From Cyanophora paradoxa (taxonomy: Eukaryota; Glaucocystophyceae; Cyanophorales; Cyanophoraceae), in assembly GCA_004431415.1 (NCBI GenBank), contig QPMI01000233.1, forward strand, positions 1 through 64,000: a DNA stretch of 64,000 bases, written 5' to 3'. Shown piece after piece: positions 24,840 to 35,700 of the stretch. The notes beneath the pieces are model-generated. The model worked only from the letters and a program-made list of their open reading frames with translations, was not told where the DNA came from and did no database searches. The translations under genes and the position numbers were made by a program. Each line of letters opens with the position of its first letter. Positions within the stretch are counted from its first letter, which is position 1.

Positions 24840-25547
24840 GCCCACCGTCGACGTCGGACCGCTAAGAGCTGCGCCTCAAGCTCGGCCAACGCTGGCCCCG
24901 CCCGGCGAGAGGAGATATATATCGATCGCGAGCTCGCCGGGCTCGAGGCCTAGGCCGAGCTCGACCAAGTCTCAGAGAGTCAGAGTCCGACGGTCTACTT
25001 GGCTACTAGGCTAGGACGGCCGCGGCCCCCGGCGCCCCGCGCGCGCTGCGACAGCCTGCGAGCCTGCGACTAGCCTGCGAGCCTACAACCCAGCGCTGGC
25101 TGCGCTGCGGCCGGACCTGCGCATGCGCCGCGCGCGCGTTCAACGGTTTCCGCGGCAAAATTCCGCCAACTTGGCAACCGTTGAACTCGGCGTCGTCGAG
25201 TCGGCGATATCGATATCCGATGATCGATTTCCCACAAATTCCCAGAGATCTAGACTCTGAGAGTCTGAGACTCGCCGGCTCGACGTCCCGTGGCCCGTGG
25301 GGCCGTGCCCACTGCCCACTGCGCACTGCGGCATGCTCACGCGTACGGGGGCCACGGCCCACGGGGAGTCGGGGTCCTCGGGGACTCGTGAGTCGTGAGT
25401 CGTGACTCGTCGGGGAGTCTCCGAGACCTTTGGTCGATCCTTCGCCAATTATGCCGATCCATGAACCGTCAATCGGACGTCGACGCGACGGACTCCGGGA
25501 ATTGGACCGGAAATTGGTCCGGAGTCCGGACTCCGGAATCCGAATCT

Positions 25548-26154
25548 CAGGGTTGTCAGGCGAAATATTTCGCGCCGAAATATTTCCGAAATATTCCGAA
25601 ATTTTGGGTAAAATTTCGGGTCCGCCTTTGAAGGGGGTAAAATTTCGGGATATTATATAATATTTTAATCATTATTTAATCCAGAAAAGCCCCTTTTCGC
25701 CCCCTGTAGGGGGGTTATGATGGCTTATATGACGTTCACAATCGTATAGAAAGAGCATAGTCTTCGTGGTACATGCTTTTCAGCACGGTTTACATCGGAA
25801 TGAGGCCAGAACGTAAGTTGAAGGGTGGGTACCCCCCTCACCTCCCTTTCTTTCTGGCGCATTTCCTGGTCGCCACGAGACCCCTAGCACTCGCAAAGAG
25901 TTAGATACGATGCTTTATGATGTTGTTAACACGTTTTGCGGCCTTTGGAGCGTGTTTACGCGGCGGAATGTAATGTTTTGAGAATATTTCGGACTTTGTA
26001 TGGTGCTGAAATATTTCGGAAATATTTCCGAAAAACACGGTCGAAAATATTTCGGAATATCATGGTTGTAGAAATTTTAGTCGGCCAAAACGGGACCCAA
26101 AATTTCGCGAAATTTTGGGTCCCGTTTTGGCCGACTAAAATTTCTACAACCCTG
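25548..26154. mobile_element. AT-rich element with CAGGGTTGT ends, hAT-MITE-like
   Basis: The stretch opens with CAGGGTTGT (25548) and closes with its complement ACAACCCTG (to 26154). Inside, GAAATATTTCGG-type words alternate with A/T-rich filler unlike the surrounding DNA. CAGGG termini resemble those of hAT transposons, but there is no transposase. An exact 8-bp target-site duplication is not convincing: GAATCCGA occurs on both sides, but on the left it is offset by a few bases from the element end. Confidence 0.4.
26064..26151. repeat. Perfect 88-bp palindrome
   Basis: Two 44-nt arms (26064-26107 and 26108-26151) are exact reverse complements with no spacer. Each arm starts GGTTGTAGAAATTTTAGTCG on its own strand. 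It forms the right end of the AT-rich element, so this end could be two fused terminal repeats or one very long foldback. Confidence 0.95.
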
Positions 26155-28195
26155 AATCCGATCCGGAATCCGGATCCCAGGGGCCAGGACCAAAGTCCGG
26201 ACTCGGACGGTACTTACTACTAAGTTACTAGTAAGTTACTACCACGGTACTACGGTAGTCGGAGTCTCGGAGACTGTCGGACCTTTCATTTTCGGAGTTC
26301 ACAGTACGAAGTCGAAGTTGATTCGTGATTTCAAGGATGATTCGCCTCTGTGATTCGTCAATCGTCAGAATCGTTTGTACGTGCGCATGCGGTATATACT
26401 GAAGCAAATATACCAGATATTTAAGCAAATATACATGTACAGCGAGGAGAGTACTATCATACCCGTGACTCCGGGGCCGTGACTCGTGAGTTGCAATTGT
26501 GACTCTTGTGAGAGTCTCGAAGTGAGACTCGTGATGGATGATCACTGAGTCACGTGCACGGATCGGAGCCTTCGAATTCGGAGGGTTCATCCATGCAAGA
26601 CTTTCAAATTTCAAGTCACCGACGTTCTAACTTCTAAGTTTAACTTCAAGGCTTCTAACTTCGAATTATAAGTTGAATGCATATATGAATCAACGCAGGC
26701 TGCCCCCTCAAAAACTTGAATCGGTACAAGCAGAGCCTCGGAGGCTAGGGGGCATTATACGGGGAAATTATGCCCCAGTGCAGCCCCACCGGCGGCCCCT
26801 CGCACGGTCGAAGTTGCACGGTCTCGCCCGGGTCGCCCCCCCTCTATACTGTACTACGAGTCTGGCGTCACTTTATTTCTGCAAAACCCGAAAATTGCGC
26901 CGAAATTGTGGTTCATCCGCATGCGCATCATATTTCTAGTTGCCGCAGGCTGGCCATAGCCCGGCGGCCCACATGTACAGTGGCCACATTAACGTTGCCG
27001 CGAACTAACTTCGAACGGCCACATTAACGGGCCACTGATCATGCCAGTAGATCTAGAAATCGTCACCGATCGCGAGCTCAAGTCCGATCGCGGACTCCGG
27101 GATCATCGGATCGCGAGTCGCCATCATCATGATCATATGCGCAGACATCATTATCATGGATCATGATCAGCCGTGATATCCGGGATCCACTCGCTGCGCA
27201 TGCGCAAGCTTGCCTTAAGCTTGATCATATTGATCACAAGCTTCAATTGCAAGGCTTCGAATTCTGCTTATAAATCTGTCCGTCGGTCAGCAGCGACGTC
27301 ACTTGGAGTCATGATCAGCACTGCAGCTGCGGCAGCAGCTGCAGCGTGGCAGCTCGCGATCGAGCTCATGATCATCATGATCGTGATCGACATATCAGTA
27401 TACGTACGGTATACCGAATTTCGAATTCGAAGTTCAGGCAGCGATCGCGAGCGGCGCGGCTCGCGATCGAGCGCAACTCGATCGAGGTGCCACGGTGCGC
27501 ATCATCAGCGCATGCATATGCATATGCCACGGTAATTATAAATACGCGGCGGTCTTGCAATTGGCAGCATTCAGATGATTGCCGCGCGACGTCACGCGTA
27601 CGGCGGTGGCGGCGCGGCCAGCGCCGGCGCCGCGCGCGGCGGCCGCGGCCGCGGGCCAGACAGCGCGCCGCCCCAAATGGCCCCAAATGGCCCCCGACTC
27701 CCCGAATTCGATCGAAATCCTGCCGAATTTCCCGGCCACGCGTATACGTACGCACTCGCAATTGCAATTTCGCTCGCAAGTTCAGTCGCAACCTAAAACC
27801 CGTTTGAACCTCCGATCGCGACATGTACATCCGCCGCAGGCTCCCGCCCCTGAGTCCCGGGCCTCCCGGCCCCCGGGCCCCGGCCCCCGGCCCCGGGGCC
27901 GGGCGGCGGCCCGCCGGCGGGCCGGTCCGGGCGCCGGCGGCGGCAGCTGCAGCGGCCCGGCCGCGGCGCCGGATCGATCATCGATATCACTGAGTCAATA
28001 CTAGGTCTTCGACTCGCCCCCGCCCCTGCTCGTCTCAGGATGTGCAAGGTGGGGTCTTATGATAAAACAACAAAGACGGCAGCTGCATGCAGGCTGCAGC
28101 TAGCGCTCGCTAGGCGTAGGCCTCAGGGCCTGGAAAACTCGAACTGGAACACAAAGCCCTGCACGCGTACGCCGCGCCGCCCGGCGGCCACCCGA

Positions 28196-28790
28196 CGTGC
28201 CTCCGAGGCCCGCCCGCCCGCCAGGCCGCGCCGCCGCCCGCTGGCGCCGCGCCTCCACCCGCCCGCCGAGCCGCGCCGCCGCCCGCTGCGCCCGGCCTTG
28301 GCCCCGGGCCCCGCACGGCTGGGGCCCGCGCCGCCGCCCGCCGCGGCCGCGCCTCCGCCACAGCCGGCGAGCCGCGCCGCCGCCCACCGCGCCTCCGCCG
28401 CAGGCGGCGAGCCGCACCGCGCCGCCGCCCGCTGGCGCCGCGCCTCCACCCGCCCGCCGAGCCGCGCCGCTGTCCGGATCCGCTGCGCCCGGCCTTGGCC
28501 GGCCCGGGCCCCGCCCGGCGACCCTGGGGCCCGCGCCGCCGCCCGCCGCACCTGCGCCCTGCCCGGCCCAGTGAGCAGCGCCGCTCGGCGGCCGTTCGCC
28601 GCGCCTCCGCCCCGCCCAGCGACCCGCGCCGCCGCCCGCCGCGCCTCCGCCACAGCCGGCGAGCCGCGCCGCCGCCCGCCGCGCCTGCGCCCCGCCCAGA
28701 GATATCGATCGAGAGCCGCGACGCCGCCCGCCGCGCCTCCGCCCCGCCCGGCGAGCCGCGCCGCCATACTGACCGCCCGCCACGCCTCAT
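28196..28790. repeat. Degenerate GC-rich minisatellite
   Basis: About fourteen imperfect units of roughly 40-45 bp, each built from GCCGCGCCGCCGCCCGC followed by a CGCCTCCGCC variation. Long open frames appear on both strands only because the unit lacks stops; I do not regard them as coding. Confidence 0.7.
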
Positions 28791-29084
28791 GATCAGCCTT
28801 GCCCGCCGCGCCTCCGGAGCCGTCCCGCGCGGTCGCGCGCGCCGCCCGCCACGTGCATGCATGCGCACGGCAGCGGCCGATGAGCTTGTTGCCGTCTGCA
28901 TAGAGCGCTATAGCTATCCCTCGCTATCACTAGATCTAGATCTAGATCGCATATGCATTCCGCGCGCCTGCCTCGAGCTCGCTGCCGGCCACGGCCTAGC
29001 GCGCGGCAGCATGCGCAGCTGCCGTAGCGCGCGGCAGCGGCTGCCTCTTTAATTTCCCGCGGGCTGATTCGCCGAGTCGGTGTT

Positions 29085-29222
29085 AGGGGCCGCCAGCTGT
29101 TAGCTAGCGGGCTGCGCTGGCCATGGCCATGGGTTCGCCAGCTGTTAGCTAGCCTGACCGCGCATGCAGCAGGCCTATGCGGCCGCGGCGTGGCGCGCGG
29201 GTTCGCCAGCTCTTAGCTAGCC
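29085..29222. repeat. Three-copy CGCCAGCTSTTAGCTAGC repeat
   Basis: Three copies of an 18-bp unit ending TTAGCTAGC lie within 140 bp, about 500-700 bp upstream of the start codon at 29798. Their position makes them candidate upstream elements, but nothing shows regulation directly. Confidence 0.5.
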
Positions 29223-29797
29223 TAGTACGTAGCATGCATGGGCAACGGCCGCGGGCCGCGCCGTCGCGGCGTGCACGTACGTGGCGCTGGGAGTCGGGCT
29301 ACAGCAAAAAGACTTTTGCAGACGGAAAAAAGACCGAGTTGCGAACTGGCCGACTTGGACAAAAGGACAGACAATCCGACGGGTAGCAAGGGGGGTTTGA
29401 GCAGCTGACCCCCCCTTGCAATTTGGCAATATTTGGCCGGATCCGGAAACGCTAACCCCGACGTCGACGTTTAAATTCGTCACGTCCGGAATTTCCGGAT
29501 CCGACAGTCTACCGTGGTACGAACAGCCCCGGGACGGGGTACAGATCTAGATAGAGACTGATCCGGCCAGCGCTGCTTGCCTTATCCGTCCGTCAGCGCA
29601 GCGGAGCGAACGCAGAACGCTCGCACAGCCTCGCAGCTAGGCGAGGCAGATCGCTGCTCAGCCGCCTCGATCTCCGCGCAGCACCATCGACATCGGCGGC
29701 CGGCCGCGGCGGTCGAAGTCGCTCCCGCGCGCCGATCTTCCACGAGTCTGATCCGCCGGTGACGCGTCCCGTCACAGAGCGATCTGCGTAGGGAGAG

Positions 29798-32700
29798 ATG
29801 GGATGCAACTGCTCTCGCACCGCGCGGCGCTCGCTCGCCGGAGAAGCGTACTACGATGTGGTCGTCACGTCCAGCGACCAGCAGCAGCAGGCCCCCAACC
29901 CGAAGCCGGCCTCCGCGAGGCCAGCAATCGGAAGGGCGGCGACCCCGGGACAGCAGCCGCCCCACTTCCAGGACGCCTCCGTCAAGCAGGCGCCGAATTT
30001 GAAGACGCGTGCGCCGGCGCCGGCGCCCACGACGGCCGCGGCAGCGGCGGCCGCTCCGCAGCGCGAGTTGCGGGACCGGGTCGTCCGCGTCTTCCTCTCA
30101 TCAACGTGCGTGACCGTGAGGGGGACGCGCGCGCGCGCTCCTCGAGAGCTCTCCTTCTTGAACTCTTCTCCGATCCCGATCCGGCGCGCAGCTTCAAGGA
30201 CATGCAGCCGGAGCGGGAGGCGCTCTTCCGCTCGGCCGTCGCACGCCTGCGGCGCGCCCTCGCCACCCGCGGCCTCTTCTTCACCCCCGTCGACCTCCGG
30301 TTCGATCCCCGGCCCCGCGCTCTGCAGCCAGCTTCCCTGCCAGAGTCCTTGCGTCTAGAGTCTTGCTTCTTCGCTTTAAGCTCTAGCTGATGGCGGCCGG
30401 GCGCCCGGCCCGCGCCTGCTGGTCGCCCTAGAGAGACCATGAGCTGTTTGCTTCGCTATTGGCTCTGACTGATCATGACGGCGGCGGGGCACCCCGCCCG
30501 CGGCAGCTGGGGCATCACCGCGGACGAAGCGCAGGGAGGAGAGGTACTACCCCCCCTTTCCTCCCCTCCCCCCTCCGTCAATCCGACAGCGCTCGTGTTC
30601 CCTCCCTCCCCCCGAAGGTCGTGCGCATCTGTCTCGAGGAGGTCATGAGGTACCCCCCTCGCCCCGGCCCCTTCCCGGTAACCCCCGGGCGGTAACACCC
30701 CCGGCAGGTCCACGTACTTCGTTGGTATCCTCCCGCAGCCGTTTAAAAAATTTCCCCCAACTTTCCGTAAATTAACCGTACCGCCCTCGCCCCGAAGCCT
30801 TCCTCAAGGGACGATACGGGTACCCGTGAACCCCCAGGGGACCGCGGGTGCCCTCTGTCGACTCCTTTCGGCGCAGGTGGCACCAGGCCCCGGGCGCACC
30901 CGTGGACGAGCTCCTGAAGAGGCGAGCTCGAGAGCGTACCCCCCCGCACGCGGCGACCATCGAATTCGAGTACCCCCGCAGGACGATCGAGAGGGCCCTA
31001 CCCCAGTTCCCGTTCGTCGCCCAGTACGCGGAGAAGAGGTGGGCGACTGTACCCCCGTCCCGCTTTCGAGTACCCCCGATCCTAGCTCTCTGAATATTAA
31101 ATTACGAATCCTCTCCGCAGCGTGACGGAGCACGAAATCCTATTGGGCGCCTTCGTGAACCCTGACGTGAGCGAACGAAGCCCGCCCTACCCCCCGGACC
31201 CCCCCGCACGGGGGCGAGCGGTCGCGCAGGGGACGCCGAACGTCCGCCGGCAGACGAGCCTCTTCTACTTCTCCAAGTGAGGCTTAGCTTAAGCTTCAGC
31301 TCTCGCCCGATCTCCTCGCTAATCTCTCCCCATCCTCTCCCGCTCTCGCCTCTCCGCCCAGCGAGGCTCTGGCGGCGCCGGACGCGGGCAAGGAGGGCCC
31401 CCACGCCACCCGCTGCCTCGCCGAGCTCAAGGTACCCCTCCTCCACCCCCTCGTACCCCCCTCCACCCTCCGTACGCACACGTACCCCCCCCGCAGGCGC
31501 GGATCCGGGCCTCCGGGGTACCGGTGCGCTCCCCGGACTACGCCTCGGCGGAGGAGCTCGCGGCCGCCATCCACGACGACCTCCTCGCCGTGCGCGCGGC
31601 CGTACCCCCCTCCGATGCTCCCTCCCCCTTCCACAACCCTTGCTGCCAACAGCCCCTCGCCCTTCTCGCCCATCTCGCGCCCCTCGCCCCCCTCGCCTCT
31701 CGCCCTCCGCGGCTCGCCCCCCCAAACCCCCCCCCCCCCCCCCAACCCCCCCCCACCCTGGACGAAGCTCGAGCTTGTTGCCAGCCGCCCCTCGCCCCTC
31801 TCGCCCCCCTCGCCCCTCGCCGTTCCTCCCCCCTCGAGCCCGCCTCTGCTTCTGACGCGTCAGCCCCGCCCCCTACGAGCTTGCTGCTAGCTCCCTCGAG
31901 CCTCCACTGCTGGCTGCGGCTCGCCGCTGCTCGCCCGCCTCCAGAGAAGCTTCTGCAGCTGACGCGTCTGACGCGGCTTCGGGGCGCAGCTGGTTGTGCG
32001 GGACTACCCCGACGCGGGGCCGCGCCCCTGGCTCGAGGAGGAGCGCGCCGCCCACGCCGCCTTCGCCGCCGCCCGCCGCCGCCTCTACCTCCCCGCCCCG
32101 GGTCCGCTTCTGCCTTTTTTGAATATCTTTTGGTAGAAATTTTGGGGCGCTTCATGACCTCTCTAACAACCTAACATCCTACGACGCACTGTCAGAGGAT
32201 CTCTGACCTGCGTCGCCTCGAGCTTCGAGTACTAGTACCCCTCTGACTGAGTTTTGATTTCGCGGCAGACGACTTCGAGGCTCTGAACGCGTACGCCGCC
32301 GCCTCGGGCACGTGTACCCCGCCCCAACCCGCCCCGCCCCGCCCCGCCAGCCACCAGCTGACCCGTGTGTATTGCAGGCCCCGAAGTCCTGGTCGTCCTG
32401 GGCGAAAGCGGCTGCGGCAAGAGCGGCGCGCCCGCCCCCCCGTCCCTTCTTCCATCCGTCTCGCACCTCTGAGGCCGTCGGCCGCTGGCAGCGCTGCTGG
32501 CGAACTGGGCGGCGGCCTGGCAGGATGCGCACCCGGGCGACGCAGTCGTCCTCCACTTCGTCGGCGGCGCGCCCCGCCCCGCGGAGAATGTTGAAATCGA
32601 AGAAGAATTTTCCAGCTAATTATAAGCGGGGGCGCGCGCAGGGAGCCAGCAGAGCGCGCGGGCGTCGAACCTCATGCGGCGCGTCGTCGAGGAGATGAAG

Positions 32701-35700
32701 GTGCGAGCCTGCTGCAGTTCAGCCCTTTGCGGCCCCCGGCCATGGCCGGCCTCCAGCCCTTCGCGGCCTCTAGATCTGGCCGCGGCGGCCTCTGGCCGCG
32801 GCCGGTCTTTCCGTCCATCCCTCCTCCCCCTTCTCTCACGCTCGCCCTCCGCAGGCGCTGGGCTCCCGCGCCGCGCCCCCCGAGCTCACCGGCGACGAGG
32901 TGGGCGCCCGCTCCGACCTCTGCCTCACGATCAGCGCTCACGCGGGCGCGGCCAGGCGTCGGACATGCACAAGTTCGCGGAGTGGCTGGGGGCCGCGTCG
33001 CCCCCGCGCCGCCTCGTCCTCGCCGTCGACGCCGTCGACCAGGTCAGATCTGATCTGATCCGAGCGCGCCCCCCGAGAGGAGTGTCAGAGAAAGCTAGAA
33101 AGATTATAGAACCCAGCTGGAGCCTCTGCGACGTCGCTCGCGCACGGGTTCGCCTCGAATTCGATCTGATCCGACCCGCGTCCCGCCCCAGCTCCTCGCC
33201 GACAATGGCGCTCAGGTCCGCTCTTCCCCCCCTACTGCCCCCCCCCCTTTCCCCTCCCCCCTTCCCCTCCCCGCCCTCCCAAGCCATGCCCAAGCTGAAC
33301 CAAGCGCCGCCCCGGGCAGCGGCTGCCCTGGCTCCCGCACGCGGCCTCCCCGCGCCTCCGCCTCGTCCTCTCCTGCACGCCCGGCGAGGCCAGCGCCGCC
33401 GCCGCCAAGCGCGCCCACCTCCTCGCCAAGGTGCGCGCGTGCGCGCGGGAATGTCTGCATCCGCCCCAGGCGAGGCGGAGAGGAAGATGGCTTGCTGTTA
33501 GCTTAAGCTTAAGCTTAAGCTTGCTGTTAGAGGTAGCTCGAGCCCAATCCCAAAGCTCAGAGCCAGGGAGAGAAAGAGGGGGCCCTTAGATATCAAACCC
33601 GTCGCCTACGTATACGCCCCTGACGCTCGGCTCGGGCGGCCCCGGGCGCAGGTGGCGCCGCTGGACGCCGCCCGGCGCCGCGCCCTCATCGCCGCCGACC
33701 TCCGCCAGGTCCCCTCCCTCCCATTCGCTTAAGCTTGTAATTTGCTTTGATTTCTAACCAGCTCGGGCTTTTCTGTTCCGGGTTTTCTGTTTCCGCGCAG
33801 GCGAGCAAGGGCCTGCCGGAGGTACAGCTTGCGCGGCTGGCGGGGGCCCCGCAGGCGGCGAACCCCCTCTTCCTCACCGTCGCCCTCGAGCTCCTCCGCG
33901 AGTCCGGTGCACGCCCCGGATCCCCGAGCCCGGCGCCCCGGCCCCCGCCCGTGCTAGAACCTCTTGCTCTAGTTATTTAATTAGGATCTTAAGCTAGCTT
34001 TCCTTCCTCTCGAGCTTCCCCAGAACCTCCTAGCGCACTCAAACTTTACTACGGCCGCCACCTTCACATCCAATTAATATTCATGATCATGGAATCCTGG
34101 GCCTGATTGATGGTCGCTGACGGCGCCGGCCGCCCTCGCCCCCCCCCTCGCCCCCGCCCTGGGCGCAGCGGTGCACGACACGCTGGAGGAGCGCATCGGG
34201 CAGTGCCTCGCCTGCGCGGGGCCCGCCCCCCTCTTCTCCTTCCTCGTGCGCCCCATACGGGGATAAGAAGAGACCTAGGCCTGGAGCCCCGGACTCGAAG
34301 CTTTTCAAGAACGCACTAGAAGGCGTTTCCATCCTAAGAGCTTTAACGAATAGAGAGCAAGTCGCGCAAGGCGCGACTTGACGTGGCCCCGCGCGCGCAG
34401 ATCGAGCGGTGGGTGGGTCTCTACGGGGAGGAGCTCGTGCGGGGGGCCCTCAGCGCCATCGCCTGCTCCCGGTCCGTTCACGCCGGGGTCGGGGGCCGCG
34501 GCCAGGTCCCACAAGTACCTTCAAAGACCTTCAAAGGATGGGGCGGGAGGGGGCGGGAGGGGGCGGGGGGGGTCCGTGCGCTGCGGGCGGGGAGGGGGTA
34601 GGGGGATAGCGCAGGGGGCGAGGCGGGGCGCGGCAAGGGGCAGCTAGGCTAGAGGGGACACCGCCCTAGTACTAGTGCTTCCTCGGGCGCACCTAGTGCT
34701 CTCCACTCCCTTTCCCACCTTAATCTCGTCCGGCGGGCAGGCACGGGATGGCGGAGGCGGAGCTGCAGCAGCTGCTGGGCGTCGGCGGCGCCCGCCCCGA
34801 GCCCGGCGGCCCCGCCCCCGCCCAGGTCCGTCCGTCTGCCTCACCTTCTTGTTTTCTGCACGTGATGGCTTAAATTAGCCGCCGCAAACTGTTTGTCCTC
34901 CAGGCGCGCACGCCGCTGGTGTGGGCCGAGTTCCTCGCGGCCGCCTCCTCCGCCCTCGTCGACCGCAGTGCGCACCCTCCCCCCTCTCGAAACCTTCAGC
35001 CTGCACTCCGAATTTCGAATGAACATTTCCGTTCTTTCGTCTCAGACGGCCTCCTCGGCTTCTTCCACCGCGCCGCAGCCGAGGTCCGCTCCCTGTAACA
35101 TATATATTTGGGGTTTATTTATTATCTGTCGCTTTTTCTGATAATAGAAAGAAGTTTCTCGCATAGAAGTTTTTTTTCCAGCAAATAACGGAGGGGCGGT
35201 TCGGGCTGGGGCGCCCCGAGGAGCGCCGCCGCGCACACGCCCGCCTCGGCGCCTTCTTCGCCGCCCAGGTGCCCCCCTTTTACTTTACTGTACTGCTACT
35301 TTGCTGAAAGCTTTACGTTGACTTTGCTCTCAGCCACCGTCGGAGCGGCGGGCGGAGGAGAGCGCGTGGCAGCTCGAGCGGGCCGGCGACAAGGAGGCCC
35401 TCGTCAAGGTGCGGGGCGGGCTGCCTGTCCTGTCCTTCGAATTCAGCCCTACCTGTCTATCCCCTACTTCGAGAGCACAAGATAGATCTAACAAAGCCCT
35501 ACTCCGAGATCTAGAGCCCTTGATCTCGTAAAGCTCCCTTAATAGATATAAAGCCGCCCCTCATCTCCACTTGTCTCTTTGCTCATAGAATAGAATCTCA
35601 ATTCTAATTTTAATTCCGTCTAGCGTAAGTAAGCCTCACGCCGTGACGGTCCATGGCCCGCCAGGTTCTCTCGGAGCTGGACGTGCTGCGACGCCTCGGG

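Larger units (their letters stand above)
24840..29797. other. Gene-free, palindrome-dense spacer
   Basis: Nearly 5 kb between two divergent gene starts. I find no exon series. It holds a GCCTGCGA array near 25050-25090, an AT-rich palindrome-ended element (25548-26154), dense overlapping hexamer palindromes (about 26950-27560), a GC minisatellite (28196-28790) and a three-unit CGCCAGCTSTTAGCTAGC repeat (29085-29222). Confidence 0.6.

Noticed and set aside
28100-28900. Long Arg/Ala/Gly open frames on both strands
   Set aside because: They come from a stop-free GC minisatellite; all frames stay open and the predicted composition is that of the repeat.
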